This document shows positions 47,840-58,452 of a stretch of 64,000 nt of DNA, piece after piece. The DNA is from an uncultured Desulfobulbaceae bacterium. GTDB lineage: Bacteria; Desulfobacterota; Desulfobulbia; Desulfobulbales; CALZHT01. The notes under the pieces are model-generated. The model had not been told where the DNA came from and searched no databases. It was given only the letters and a program-made list of their open reading frames with translations. The DNA lies in contig CALZHT010000031.1 of assembly GCA_945787445.1 (NCBI GenBank), positions 1-64,000 of the forward strand. The letters run 5' to 3'. Numbering within the stretch: the stretch's first letter is position 1; the number at the start of each line of letters is the position of its first letter. The translations under genes and the position numbers were made by a program.

Positions 47840-50671
47840 ATGGAACCGAAATTTATTCGTATCCGTGGGGCACGGATGCATAATCTTAAAAATATCGATG
47901 TGGACCTGCCGCGCAATAGCTTGATTGTTTTTACCGGCCTGAGCGGCTCGGGAAAATCAACCCTGGCATTTGATACCTTATATGCCGAGGGGCAACGCCG
48001 GTATGTTGAGTCTCTTTCAACCTATGCGCGCCAATTTCTCGGACAACTGGAAAAACCTGATGTTGATGCCATTGAAGGACTTTCTCCGGCTGTTTCCATT
48101 GAACAGCGTACCACCGGCAGGAATCCCCGCTCAACGGTCGGCACAATTACGGAAATTTACGATCATTTTCGGCTCCTTTTCGCCAGGGTTGGTCATCCCC
48201 ACTGTCCAGAATGCGGCCAGGAGATCAAACCGCAAAGTATCCAGGATATGGTAAAAAAACTATCAGAAATGCAGGAAGGCAGTAAAGTGATTCTGCTTTC
48301 ACCTCTGGTGGAGGGCAAAAAGGGAACCCATAAGGATCTGTTCGACAAACTCAAAAAAGATGGCTATGTCCGGGTCCGCGTGAACAAAGAGGTTCGGAGT
48401 CTGGATGAGGATATCGAACTCGATAAAAACAAGCGGCATACCATTGAGGCGGTGGTGGATCGCCTGGTTATCAAGCCATCGGTGGCCACAAGGTTGTCGG
48501 ATTCTGTTTCCACTGCCGTCAGGTTGTCGGACGGCTTTCTGCTAGTCCAGGTTTTGCACGATAAGAGTGAACAGCTTTTTAGTGAGAAAGCTGCCTGCAT
48601 TCAGTGTGGCAGGAGCCTGCCGGATCTTACTCCACAGCTCTTTTCATTTAACAATCCCAAAGGGGCCTGTCTGGAATGCAGCGGCCTCGGCATTAAGCAG
48701 TTTTTTGATCCGCAATTGGTCATACCGGATCCGGAGCTCAACATACGTGAAGGGGCGATTGCCCCGTGGAGCAACCGCTCGTCCTATGCCTATTCTTCCC
48801 AGGTTCTTGCCGGTCTTGCCGCGCATTTTGGTTTTGACCTCCACACACCCTTTAAGGACCTGTCGGAAAAGGCCCAGTCCGTGATTCTCCATGGCACGGG
48901 CAGAGAAGAGGTGCTTTTTGAGTACATTCGCCACAACCGCAGCGTGACATATAAATCCCCTTTTGAAGGGATATTGCCGCAGCTTGCCCGGCGGTATCAA
49001 GAGACAAATTCCATGATGATCCGCGAAGAAATGGAGCGCTTTATGAATGAGCAACCTTGTCCTGCCTGTCATGGCGCGCGTCTGCAACCTGAAGCCTTGG
49101 CAGTCAAGGTGGGTACATGGGATATTTTTGCAATGACCAGGCTCAGTATTTCTACCCTTGTTAACGAGCTTCCCGCTCTCCGCTTTGATGCCCAGGAAGA
49201 GATGATCGCCGGCCGTATTTTGAAGGAAATATTGGAAAGGTTGTCGTTTCTTGAGGATGTTGGTCTAGGCTACCTCTCTCTCGACCGCAGGGCATCGACA
49301 CTCTCAGGAGGCGAGGCGCAACGCATACGGCTTGCTTCCCAGATCGGCTCCCGGCTGGCCGGGGTACTTTATATTCTTGATGAACCGAGTATCGGCCTGC
49401 ACCAGAGGGACAACCAGCGGCTGATCAATACCTTGACCAGCTTGCGGGACCTGGGAAATACCGTATTGGTAGTGGAGCATGATGCTGAAACAATTTTGGC
49501 TGCCGATCATGTGCTCGATATGGGGCCAAGGGCTGGGATACATGGCGGCGATATAGTGTACAGTGGACAGGTCGATGGATTGTTGGGAGATGCGAAATCC
49601 TTGACCGGAGGCTATCTTTCCGGGCGCCTTGCCATTGAGCTTCCCGCTCGCAGGCGCAAGGTCAAAAACAAGAAATCCTGGATTGCTATTGGCAAAGCCA
49701 GGACAAACAATCTCAAGGACATTTCCATACAATTTCCTTTGGGGATTATGACCTGTGTAACAGGTGTGTCCGGTTCAGGGAAAAGCTCCCTGGTTGTTGA
49801 AACCCTTTATAAAGGGCTCAAAAACAGGTTGTCCAAAAGCCGTGACCAGGCAGGCGAGTGTGAGAGCATCACCGGCCTGGAGCAGATTGACAAGATTATT
49901 GACATTGACCAGAGCCCCATTGGCCGGACGCCCCGGTCGAATCCAGCCACCTACACCGGTGTTCTCACTCCGATTCGAGAGCTTTTATCGCGGTTGCCTG
50001 AGTCCCGGGCCAGGGGATACAAACCGGGACGGTTCAGTTTCAATATAAAAGGGGGGCGTTGCGAGGCCTGTCAAGGTGAGGGGGTGATCAAGATCGCCAT
50101 GCATTTTCTGCCGGATATTTATATTACCTGTGAAACCTGCAAAGGCAAGCGCTACAATTATGAAACCTTGGAAATCAGGTATCGAGATAAAACCATTGCT
50201 GATATCCTTGCCATGAATGTTGAACAGGCCCTTGCGTTTTTCGGTAATGTGCCGCCGGTTAAGAACAGGCTGCAAACCTTAAGCGATGTCGGCCTTTCCT
50301 ATATTGCCCTGGGTCAATCCTCAGTGACCTTGTCGGGCGGGGAGGCGCAGCGCATCAAACTGGCGCGTGAATTAAGCAAAAGAAGCACCGGCAAAACCAT
50401 GTATATTCTGGACGAACCAACCACCGGCCTTCATCCGGATGACATACAATACCTCCTCAGGGTTTTGGGCCGCCTGGTGGATAGCGGCAATACCGTGATC
50501 GTGATTGAACATAATCTTGATGTTATCAAAACATCTGATTACATTATCGATCTGGGGCCGGAAGGGGGAGAAGAAGGCGGCAAGGTCGTGGCAACCGGTA
50601 CCCCGGAAAAGGTGGCCAAAGCCAAAACATCCTATACAGGTCAATATTTAAAGCCATTATTGGGTCAATAA
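47840..50671 (+). CDS. uvrA: Excinuclease ABC subunit A
   Basis: The 943-residue protein has two ABC ATPase modules (Walker [10 protein letters not shown] and GVSGSGKSS; signatures [17 protein letters not shown] and [17 protein letters not shown]) and zinc modules (CPEC, CIQC, CPAC, CEAC). Together with UvrB it finds bulky DNA lesions. Full family length; all motifs intact. Confidence 0.97.
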   Translation: MEPKFIRIRGARMHNLKNIDVDLPRNSLIVFTGLSGSGKSTLAFDTLYAEGQRRYVESLSTYARQFLGQLEKPDVDAIEGLSPAVSIEQRTTGRNPRSTVGTITEIYDHFRLLFARVGHPHCPECGQEIKPQSIQDMVKKLSEMQEGSKVILLSPLVEGKKGTHKDLFDKLKKDGYVRVRVNKEVRSLDEDIELDKNKRHTIEAVVDRLVIKPSVATRLSDSVSTAVRLSDGFLLVQVLHDKSEQLFSEKAACIQCGRSLPDLTPQLFSFNNPKGACLECSGLGIKQFFDPQLVIPDPELNIREGAIAPWSNRSSYAYSSQVLAGLAAHFGFDLHTPFKDLSEKAQSVILHGTGREEVLFEYIRHNRSVTYKSPFEGILPQLARRYQETNSMMIREEMERFMNEQPCPACHGARLQPEALAVKVGTWDIFAMTRLSISTLVNELPALRFDAQEEMIAGRILKEILERLSFLEDVGLGYLSLDRRASTLSGGEAQRIRLASQIGSRLAGVLYILDEPSIGLHQRDNQRLINTLTSLRDLGNTVLVVEHDAETILAADHVLDMGPRAGIHGGDIVYSGQVDGLLGDAKSLTGGYLSGRLAIELPARRRKVKNKKSWIAIGKARTNNLKDISIQFPLGIMTCVTGVSGSGKSSLVVETLYKGLKNRLSKSRDQAGECESITGLEQIDKIIDIDQSPIGRTPRSNPATYTGVLTPIRELLSRLPESRARGYKPGRFSFNIKGGRCEACQGEGVIKIAMHFLPDIYITCETCKGKRYNYETLEIRYRDKTIADILAMNVEQALAFFGNVPPVKNRLQTLSDVGLSYIALGQSSVTLSGGEAQRIKLARELSKRSTGKTMYILDEPTTGLHPDDIQYLLRVLGRLVDSGNTVIVIEHNLDVIKTSDYIIDLGPEGGEEGGKVVATGTPEKVAKAKTSYTGQYLKPLLGQ

Positions 50672-50820
50672 TCCATATCATACTTAACGTGCTCAATTAT
50701 TGTTCATATCCAGCAAGGGTTTACGTTGTTGATGAAGATAGTTTTTACCGTGAAATTCTCGAGGACCGAGAATTGAAATCTGAAAAATAAATAGTAATTG
50801 TTAATTTTAAATGAGGTAGG

Positions 50821-51303
50821 ATGATGTCCCAGGAAAACAACGCACAGCAGCAGGCAGAAAATGCACCACTCCTAAAACTTCAGAAGCTTTATGTCAAAGA
50901 TCTTTCCTTTGAAAGTCCTAATACGCCGGATGTTTTTCTCAAGCAGCAGATGGCGCCCAAGGTGGACATTAACCTGGGACTGAAAAACAAGAAACTGGAA
51001 GCTGATAATTATGAAGTTGCTCTATCCATAAATGCAAAAGTCTCCAGCGAGGATGGAGCTGTGACCTTATTCATCATAGAGGTTGAACATGCCGGCATCT
51101 TTTTCTTAAAAAATATCCCGGAACAGCATCTGCCCATGGTGTTGGCAGTTGACTGCGCAACCTTCATGTATCCGTTCACCAGGCAGATCGTCAGCCAGCT
51201 TGCAGTGGACGGCGGATTCGCGCCGTTTCTCCTGGAGCCCGTTAATTTCATGGCCCTGTATGAGAATGCCCGGAAAAGCAAGGAAGGAGAGAAGAAGCAG
51301 TAA
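50821..51303 (+). CDS. secB: Protein-export chaperone SecB
   Basis: The 160-residue protein has the SecB pattern: LQKLYVKDLSFESPNTPDVF at the start and AGIFFLKNIPEQHLPMVLAVDCATFMYPFTRQIVSQL, GGFAPFLLEPVNFMALYE near the end. It holds preproteins unfolded for SecA. A second ATG at 50824 is also possible; GAGGTAGG precedes them. Confidence 0.95.
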   Translation: MMSQENNAQQQAENAPLLKLQKLYVKDLSFESPNTPDVFLKQQMAPKVDINLGLKNKKLEADNYEVALSINAKVSSEDGAVTLFIIEVEHAGIFFLKNIPEQHLPMVLAVDCATFMYPFTRQIVSQLAVDGGFAPFLLEPVNFMALYENARKSKEGEKKQ

Positions 51304-51356
51304 AACAGGAGGGTAATAAGATGGCAATTGTCTAGCTTACAAGTGAATCACAAAAG

Positions 51357-51416
51357 AAAAACAGGAATTAATAAGGCATCTGTTGAGATTAAGCCCTATC
51401 AATTCCTGTTTTTTAT
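51357..51416. terminator. Bidirectional terminator between secB and Ig-repeat gene
   Basis: AAAAACAGGAATT-type arm at 51357-51376 pairs with 51394-51414 (about 18 of 20 pairs), with T or A runs on both sides. It can terminate both converging genes. Confidence 0.85.
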
Positions 51417-51448
51417 AAGCTTAATATGCTTTGCAAAACTTTGAAAAT

Positions 51449-53515
51449 TTAATACCAGCCAAAGGGCGAATCACCCAAAAAGGGTTCATCCCCTACCATG
51501 TAATGAAGGCGAAATCCCAGGGATGAGGAAGCCTCTGAACCATAAACCTGAACGCTTGCGGTTACCTCCACCCCTATCCAATAAGCATATGTCTTCAAAT
51601 AGACCAACTCAAAATCCGCCGACCCATCGTCACCGGTGATAACCGTGGCAGGAAGGGTGCCCCCGGAGGAATTGAGCGGTGAGAGTGCACCATCCGGGAC
51701 ACCCATGGGACCGACATCTTCACCGGCATCAAGAATCAGGTTTCTGTTTACATCCTCATTGGGCTGGGCATATGGTCCAGTATCAAAAACACAATTCATA
51801 TTGGTATCCTCTCCAAAATCAAGAATACCATTTGTATTAAGATCTTCACCAGCATCAAGAATACCATTACAATTAATATCCTCAAAACCATCTAAAATAC
51901 CATTCGTCGGATTAATATCCTCCCCTATAGTCCAGAATTGCGTAACAGGTACAGGAGTGGAAGTGGAATGATCCCAATAACCGAGGTAGTAAGAGATTGG
52001 CCAAACCTTTAGGGAAACTTCGGCATTGGCAACAGAATTACCGTTTGAATCTGACACCTGTACACTCATGGGTGCTTTATATATGGTATTGGTTGCATTG
52101 GCAAGTATCCTGGTACTTTGCCCGATTACAACGGACCCAGCCGCACCGCCGACTATTATATTAACACTGTCATTGAATGCCGTATTAACTACTTCCGCCT
52201 GGATATCCACACCGTCCGAATCCGTACTTGAACCTGCATAAAAGGTTGATACTGCCACACCGTTATCATTGGTAAAGACAAGCACTGGTGAGATATACTC
52301 CCCGTGGCCGGGGGGAGTATTTATAAAGGAAAAATAAACCGGTGCATTGCCCACAACCTGGCCGCTGGCAGTGAGCACTGATGCCGTTAGAGTCACAGTG
52401 TTTCTATTATCCCCGGTACTTGGCGCCACCACAGTAGTACTTGCCTGGAGTAAAAGTTGCGCCGCATCTGCTGGGGGTGCCGAAAGGTTGATGACTAATG
52501 TGTCCTGGGTAGAGGGCGCTGCGGCATCATAGACCGAGATATTTGCAGCGCCGGCATCGGGGGAATTGAAGGTGGCCGAGGCGATGCCGCCTACGACAGG
52601 TACTGTTTCAATATTTGTCGCCCCATTCCAGGTGCTGTTTGCAATTGTAGAAATAAATTGGACATTCGTTACACCTGGTGCATTTACCGTGACAGTCAGG
52701 TCGGTGCCGGTGGAAAGACTGACCGTATCTGTTGTTGGTGCGGTAATACCAAACGATTGACCGGCGCCGGCCACTGAAAAGACTTGGCTTGCTATGGTGC
52801 CAAGCCCGGTGGCTTGGAGAGTGAGGCTGCCAACTGCAGAGCCGGTAACATCGATTACAAGATTACCGGTAACATCTGTGTAGCCATTGTAGCCGGTAAT
52901 CGGATCCATGGCCGGTGAAAGAGTAACCGATCCGGTTCCTGATGAAATTACGGTTATCGGCGCATTATATACGGGTAAATTTGCCGCATCCCTAACCGTA
53001 ACGGTCAACTGGGTTGTTTCACCAACTCCTATACTGGTTTTCGTAGCAGCGAGAGTGAGGGATGTGCCGGCAATTTGGATGGGTATGGTTTGTGTTCCAG
53101 CCGTAGTGCAGGAGGCGGTAACGGTGACGGTCTGGTTTACTTTAATGGGACCGGATTTAAGTTCAATGATAGCCTCGCCATTGGCATCGGTATCTGCGCT
53201 GGAAGCGGTGATCATGCCGCCAGTGGTGGCAAAGGATATGGATTCACCTTCCACCGGAACATTAGCGGCATCCAAAACGGTTGCAGTAATCGTTGCACTG
53301 TCGGCGTTGTCTGTTTGCACTGTAGCTTGCGACAGAGCCAAGGTAAGGCTGGCGTTGGTCGTACCACCGCCTCCTCCTCCGCCACCTCCAGCAGTTTGCT
53401 GGGGAGTTCCGCCGCCGCTACAAGACGAAATCAAGGTCAAAGCCGCGAAAATTAGCAATAATGTAAGCCATTCATTGGTTTGTCTAATAAAATTTATGTA
53501 CCGTATTGACTTCAT
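51449..53515 (-). CDS. Large Ig-like (Big_1) repeat lipoprotein, possible adhesin
   Basis: The 688-residue protein has a lipoprotein signal ending LISSC near residue 32, a poly-Gly linker, then four or more Ig-like Big_1 domains of about 90-100 residues with ALDAANVPVEG-type and DANG-type turns. A Ca-binding repeat region follows (ILDGFEDINCNG, LDAGEDLNTNG). The C-terminal half is less repetitive. It lies at the 3' end of the pilus cluster and may be attached to the surface. Function is inferred. Confidence 0.75.
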   Translation of the reverse strand: MKSIRYINFIRQTNEWLTLLLIFAALTLISSCSGGGTPQQTAGGGGGGGGGTTNASLTLALSQATVQTDNADSATITATVLDAANVPVEGESISFATTGGMITASSADTDANGEAIIELKSGPIKVNQTVTVTASCTTAGTQTIPIQIAGTSLTLAATKTSIGVGETTQLTVTVRDAANLPVYNAPITVISSGTGSVTLSPAMDPITGYNGYTDVTGNLVIDVTGSAVGSLTLQATGLGTIASQVFSVAGAGQSFGITAPTTDTVSLSTGTDLTVTVNAPGVTNVQFISTIANSTWNGATNIETVPVVGGIASATFNSPDAGAANISVYDAAAPSTQDTLVINLSAPPADAAQLLLQASTTVVAPSTGDNRNTVTLTASVLTASGQVVGNAPVYFSFINTPPGHGEYISPVLVFTNDNGVAVSTFYAGSSTDSDGVDIQAEVVNTAFNDSVNIIVGGAAGSVVIGQSTRILANATNTIYKAPMSVQVSDSNGNSVANAEVSLKVWPISYYLGYWDHSTSTPVPVTQFWTIGEDINPTNGILDGFEDINCNGILDAGEDLNTNGILDFGEDTNMNCVFDTGPYAQPNEDVNRNLILDAGEDVGPMGVPDGALSPLNSSGGTLPATVITGDDGSADFELVYLKTYAYWIGVEVTASVQVYGSEASSSLGFRLHYMVGDEPFLGDSPFGWY

Positions 53516-53594
53516 AAGACTTCCTCATTCTTCCTTAGTTGCCTGCCAAAAAAAGTAAGTGGCAGATCGCCCGCCTTGCCATTTGTTGGTTGGA

Positions 53595-54611
53595 TTACAA
53601 GTAGAGTTCGGTATTGTCCCAGAAATTATCCACTAAGTGTTTCACTGCTTTCTTCACAGCGGTGTGGAATAGGGAGTCAGGCCTGTTGTCTGCAAAAGCG
53701 CTTTGGGTGGTTGCCTCGACCTCTGCCCGGTTGGTCCAGATAATTTCGCCGGTTTCCGCTTTTTGCACCCACATACGGAGATGGACAACCGCTTCCGGGG
53801 TTTCGCCGGCATTCTGCGCAAGATAGGCTACGCCTGCCGCGGCAGCACCCCAAACAGCAGCATTGGCATTGGAAGGGTCGAGTTTGTCTGCCGTCGAATA
53901 CGGCGTGGTGGCTTCGTGGCCGATTGCAGCTCCAATGGCGCCGCCGACTACCATGGCATTAACGTTGTCATAGGTTTCTGATTTTGCTACCCCAAAGATC
54001 GATCGGTTGGTAGCACCGAAGAACAGCGGTAAAACGCCACGCCGATGCACCTGCCAGGTGTGATCATTCTGGAGATCAAATTTGATAATTCGGCCCCGAA
54101 GAATATAGTCGGCTTGCAGGTCCTTGCCGATGCCGGCCAGAGTTTTGTTATCCAAACCTCGCGTGCCATGGTCATTGCCAGCGAACGATGCGAGTTGTTC
54201 GCCTTTGATTTCTTCTTTTATGAGGCCTTTCATCTCATCAGACCAATTGGCGCTCAATTGTTCTTCGAGGCTTTTTGTTTTTGAGGTCCTGGAAGAATAG
54301 GGCATGCCTTTGACAATATTCTTATCAACAAGATACATCAAGGTATCTTCCGGTATGGGCATCTGAAAACCCTTGGCAACCAATTGATCAGTCAAAGCCT
54401 CCATAATAGCCATGTTTCTGGCATAGGTGGCCTGAAGGTCATCATCTGTTGCTGAGTGGTCTGCAAAGGGAAGAACCACTATTTTCCTACCAAGCGTACA
54501 AGATGATTTGTCCGGAGACTGTGGCGTTGTTAACTTGCCTGTTACAACTTGACCGCAGGCAGCAAGTTGTACGATTAAAATCCCATAGAGGAAAAGTCTG
54601 ATGCCTGACAT
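53595..54611 (-). CDS. CsgG-like outer membrane lipoprotein
   Basis: The 338-residue protein has a lipoprotein signal (LAAC near residue 19), a KIVVLPFADHS opening, an ILRGRIIKF core as in the CsgG/LpoB fold, and a glycine-zipper stretch VVGGAIGAAIGHEA. It follows the secretin gene. It could be a pilotin-like or secretin-stabilising factor, but it is assigned by fold pattern only. Confidence 0.6.
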   Translation of the reverse strand: MSGIRLFLYGILIVQLAACGQVVTGKLTTPQSPDKSSCTLGRKIVVLPFADHSATDDDLQATYARNMAIMEALTDQLVAKGFQMPIPEDTLMYLVDKNIVKGMPYSSRTSKTKSLEEQLSANWSDEMKGLIKEEIKGEQLASFAGNDHGTRGLDNKTLAGIGKDLQADYILRGRIIKFDLQNDHTWQVHRRGVLPLFFGATNRSIFGVAKSETYDNVNAMVVGGAIGAAIGHEATTPYSTADKLDPSNANAAVWGAAAAGVAYLAQNAGETPEAVVHLRMWVQKAETGEIIWTNRAEVEATTQSAFADNRPDSLFHTAVKKAVKHLVDNFWDNTELYL

Positions 54612-54718
54612 AGCTATAACTCCTTCGGTATTGTTATTTCTTTATTATAGCAAATTTGGGGCGCAAGATTAAGTTGAATTCTTATCAATAAAAGGTTGTA
54701 GCTATTTATGTTCAATTT

Positions 54719-56392
54719 TTAAGAAATTACCTTAGGTTGCATTATGATAATGAGTTCTTTACTGTTGTTGATTTTGACTTTATTTTTGAAAAACCAATTG
54801 AGAATCGGAATCTCGGCAAGCACCGGCACCTTTTCTACGTTTGAATCGTCGGTTTTGTCAATAAGGCCGCCCACCACCAGGATCTGCCCATTTTCCACCC
54901 GGACCGTGGTGTTCATTTCCCGGAGGTTGACGATCGGCAAGCCGACCTGGTTGTTGCCGCCAAAAAATCTGTATTCAATGGGCTCTTCGAGCTGGGAGGT
55001 AACCGGAGTCAGACTCATGATGACATCTTTGTTGTCCATGACAGTTGCTACAACCGCCAGGCCCAGGCCCGACATCACACTGGAAGTTTCAACAGAGAAG
55101 GTTATAACACCTTCGTCAACCGTTGAGGTAACGGATTTGATGAAGGTTACATTTTCCCCGACACTGATCATAGCGGGCTGGCCGTTCATCACACTGATTT
55201 TAGGATTTGCCAGCACTCTGGTTTCGCCATACGTTTTAATGGCATTGAGCAGTAATGAAAAACCGTCATGGCTCATGGTGATTGATCGGGCATCACCCAT
55301 AGGGTTATGACTGCTCAGTTGACCAAAGGTCATATTGAAATTAAAGGCTGAACCATCAAGCAGGTCTGACCAGTCGATGCCGGTTTTGCTCTCGTCATTC
55401 AACGTTACTTCAATGATCTTGGCCTCAATTGATACCTGCCTGTACAGTTCATCTTTCAAGTTGTTGATATACAACTCAATTTTATCCAGTAAGCTTCGCG
55501 GAGCAGTGACGGTAATCAAGCCGATGGGCTTGTCAATAGTATAATACCCCTTGCCTACTCGTGGCGGGCTCGCAATAGTTGGGGCAGGTGCGGCTTCGCC
55601 ACCTTGAGGGGCTTGATCCGATGGCGCGGCTGCCGCCTGGGCAGAGGTCGGTGTAGGCTGGGTCCAAATTTCCAGAACCTGATCCAGGTTTTCCCTGATG
55701 TTTTCCCACAGATCAAAGTTGTTATCGCTGCTTATCAGTTCTATGGTCCCTTTCATGTTACCGGTACTGGCGGTCCCGCCAAGAACATTGCCGCCGACCC
55801 CGGTATTGAGTTTGGAATTTAAAAAAGGCATGGCAATATGAAATTTCCTGGTCGCCTTATATTTTACAACAATAGTATTGCCTTGAATTACATGGAAATA
55901 GTCTTGCTGACGTAATATATTATCAATTGCTTTGAAAAAATCGTCTTCCGCTCTCAGGTCTACGTCAACCAACGCGTATTGGTCCACATCGCTTGACCAG
56001 CTGACATTCATATTTTTTAGCAATGCCAGTCTTTTAATGATATCCCGAAGAGCCACAGCGCCGGTTGTTGAGGAAATGTCAGCACCGACTTGCACTGTAA
56101 ATTCTTCCTCCTCTTCACCTACAGCAACAGATGTTTTTTCATCGCCTACAATATAGGATGGCTTTTGAAAACGGACAGGCAGGGTTGTCTCTTCCACATA
56201 GGAGATTTTTTTAGAAGAGGGCGCGACTTGGGCCTCGGCTTGGGCTTCGGCCGGCATTGATTTTAATTGAGCTGTATCTTGCTCGACTTTGCTGTCAATC
56301 TGTTGGGGAGGTTCAACCGAGGAAGCGCAAGCAAAGAGTAAGCTCAGCATTAAAATTATGCACGCATGAAACATGCATTGGATAGTTTTCAT
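54719..56392 (-). CDS. Type IV pilus secretin (MshL/PilQ C-terminal type)
   Basis: The 557-residue protein has a lipoprotein signal (LLFAC near residue 20), an N-terminal STN/N1-like region, an N1 ring around KIELYINNLKDELYRQVSIEAKIIEV, and the secretin core: RVLANPKISVMNGQPA, the glycine pair GLALAV and the end EIPILNWFFK. It forms the outer membrane pore. The AMIN domains that PilQ has at its N-terminus are missing; they are in the next gene upstream in the operon. I chose the ATG at 56392 over TTG at 56422. Confidence 0.88.
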   Translation of the reverse strand: MKTIQCMFHACIILMLSLLFACASSVEPPQQIDSKVEQDTAQLKSMPAEAQAEAQVAPSSKKISYVEETTLPVRFQKPSYIVGDEKTSVAVGEEEEEFTVQVGADISSTTGAVALRDIIKRLALLKNMNVSWSSDVDQYALVDVDLRAEDDFFKAIDNILRQQDYFHVIQGNTIVVKYKATRKFHIAMPFLNSKLNTGVGGNVLGGTASTGNMKGTIELISSDNNFDLWENIRENLDQVLEIWTQPTPTSAQAAAAPSDQAPQGGEAAPAPTIASPPRVGKGYYTIDKPIGLITVTAPRSLLDKIELYINNLKDELYRQVSIEAKIIEVTLNDESKTGIDWSDLLDGSAFNFNMTFGQLSSHNPMGDARSITMSHDGFSLLLNAIKTYGETRVLANPKISVMNGQPAMISVGENVTFIKSVTSTVDEGVITFSVETSSVMSGLGLAVVATVMDNKDVIMSLTPVTSQLEEPIEYRFFGGNNQVGLPIVNLREMNTTVRVENGQILVVGGLIDKTDDSNVEKVPVLAEIPILNWFFKNKVKINNSKELIIIMQPKVIS

Positions 56393-56440
56393 CTCGATCC
56401 TCTTCAGTTTTATGTTTTCCAATATGTCTAATCCTATTAT

Positions 56441-58450
56441 TTAAATGTTGTTTTCCATTGAAATGCGGCCTTTAATATAACGGGCCAGGTCGGGGGGCAA
56501 ATCAAATCCTGAATGGAGAAGAGCGCGATATTCTTCTACTGCTTGTTTGCGTTGCCCCATCTTATCGTAGATCCTTGCTTTACTGATCATCGTATCCAGG
56601 GTGTCGCCGTAAAGGGCCCCATGTTTCTGTAACATGGAAATGGCGGTATCAAAATGCTGGTTCTCTTCAGCAAAGGCGGAATAGCTTATCAATGCTTCAC
56701 CTTCGGGAGATGTTCCACCTACAGCCAAATTAAAATATTCTTCGGCCTCGGCTATCTTCTTCATATTTGCATTCGCAATGGCAGCCTGCAGGGCAGCAGA
56801 ATTATCCTTTGCATTAATGTTTAAGGCGCTTTTGGCATAATAGGCTGCTTTGGCATTCATATTAAGTTGCACAAGGCATAATGAGGCGATTCGCTTGGCA
56901 AGTTGCGCATTATCTTTCCATAGTGAAAACGCTTCCTCATAAAGCTTCAAGGCCCCTTCATAATTACCTGTTTTTTCCTTGCTCTGGGCCTGGACTAATA
57001 TTTTCTTTGCTTCGAGGAGTTCCTTTGGTTGTTCAATCTTTTTTCTGATTGTTATCGCTTCTTTTATCTGCGTTTCAGGTTTCTGGGCTGATTCATCCAC
57101 CTTAAAGGCAATATTGTCGGTAGTTCTTTCAGGCCACGAAAAATTTTTACTCTTTGGCGAAATAACGATGGTATTAAACCGTTCTTCTTTTTGGAGATCT
57201 TTAAGGTTTAAAATGATATCTAAAGCAAAGTCCCAGGGGACTTCATTGAGGGAAAGGGTGAGGGATCCTGCAACGCCTTCATCCACAACAATGTTGAGGT
57301 CGCTTATCTCCCCAAATAATCTGAAAACGTTGTGGAGATCAATTTTATAAAAATCAACAGTGATCTTTTTTTTGGCATAGCCGCCAAAAGAGAAATCTTC
57401 TAAAAGCTCATCTATTTTTGATGATTTACTTGCAACATCTTGATTTGCTATGGTGTCAGGTTTTGCAGCTTGCTGAATACTATTGATAGGATCCACAGTT
57501 TCTGCTGTATCAGCATCTTTTTCGAGGATACCGGCGATCAACTCTGAACTTTCGGCTTCAGGTATAACGATCATAAGCCCATAAGACATGGGATAAATTT
57601 TAAAATCAAAAAGCTGGTTGATTCCGGAGTCAAAAACAATTCGAACGCCTTTTTCCCTTCTAGCCGCTCTGATCCGGGCAAGTGTGGTATTCACTTCAAT
57701 TTGCGAGTCTGGAATATCAATTTTAACATTTGGGAAATCCACATAAAGACGATCCGGTCGGCTGTTTGCCTTGGGCAAAGGCATTTTTTGGAAATTGACC
57801 AGCGGACCATCAGCTTTAACATGTACTCGAGTTTCAGAAGATGTTTTTTCTACATCAATATCAAAAATAGTTGATGATTCTTGTTTAAATGTTGGGGCAA
57901 TTTCTTCGGTTTGATCATCAACTGTTTCGGCTAAGGCTTCTTCAACCATTTCTTTTTCAGTGTCTGTGGGTAAAGAAGTAGTCTCATTGCCCTCTTCATC
58001 GACAGTTTTTTTTGCAAATCGTACCAGAATATCGTTCTCTTCCCGTTCAACGGAATACGCCTGATCACTTGTCAGGAAAATTTCTATTCTGGCTATAGCC
58101 GGCTTTTTATCGTTTATCGTTGTACCGTTAACCTGGAATACAGGCCCGTGCTGCAAGTCAATCGGCAGAGAAACATTCGCATCGATCGATGCATCTGCTA
58201 TATCGATTATAATGCGCAGGGGCTCAAAGAGTTGATACATTGTATAGGTGGGTTGAGTGTTTCCCAGAATACGCAGGAGAAATTCATCAGCCGTTTGTTC
58301 CCACTGAAAGTTAGTTATGGTATATGCGTTGTTTGTTTGTTCTATCTGCTCAATGTTTACATCTGTGCTGGCTGTAGCCATGTTTGCAAAACAGAGCAGG
58401 AAAATTGCACAATACACAACAAATGCTCTAAAATGTACCAACAAGGTCAT
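56441..58450 (-). CDS. PilQ N-terminal half fused to TPRs: AMIN-AMIN-STN-TPR protein
   Basis: The 669-residue protein has a signal peptide (cleavage near TAS), an AMIN domain (about residues 38-130), a second one (about 200-300; LYVDFPNVKIDI and LARIRAARREKGVRIVFD), an STN/secretin-N0-like domain (TVDFYKIDLHNVFRLFG near 365) and at least three TPR-like helical repeats (about 480-640). AMIN binds peptidoglycan. There is no secretin core. The domain order is that of PilQ up to N0, then diverges; the secretin is encoded by the next gene. Confidence 0.85.
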   Translation of the reverse strand: MTLLVHFRAFVVYCAIFLLCFANMATASTDVNIEQIEQTNNAYTITNFQWEQTADEFLLRILGNTQPTYTMYQLFEPLRIIIDIADASIDANVSLPIDLQHGPVFQVNGTTINDKKPAIARIEIFLTSDQAYSVEREENDILVRFAKKTVDEEGNETTSLPTDTEKEMVEEALAETVDDQTEEIAPTFKQESSTIFDIDVEKTSSETRVHVKADGPLVNFQKMPLPKANSRPDRLYVDFPNVKIDIPDSQIEVNTTLARIRAARREKGVRIVFDSGINQLFDFKIYPMSYGLMIVIPEAESSELIAGILEKDADTAETVDPINSIQQAAKPDTIANQDVASKSSKIDELLEDFSFGGYAKKKITVDFYKIDLHNVFRLFGEISDLNIVVDEGVAGSLTLSLNEVPWDFALDIILNLKDLQKEERFNTIVISPKSKNFSWPERTTDNIAFKVDESAQKPETQIKEAITIRKKIEQPKELLEAKKILVQAQSKEKTGNYEGALKLYEEAFSLWKDNAQLAKRIASLCLVQLNMNAKAAYYAKSALNINAKDNSAALQAAIANANMKKIAEAEEYFNLAVGGTSPEGEALISYSAFAEENQHFDTAISMLQKHGALYGDTLDTMISKARIYDKMGQRKQAVEEYRALLHSGFDLPPDLARYIKGRISMENNI

Positions 58451-58452
58451 GG

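Noticed and set aside
52908-53558. Plus-strand ORF of 216 codons
   Set aside because: It lies within the Ig-repeat lipoprotein gene on the other strand, and the poly-Pro stretch is just the complement of its poly-Gly linker.
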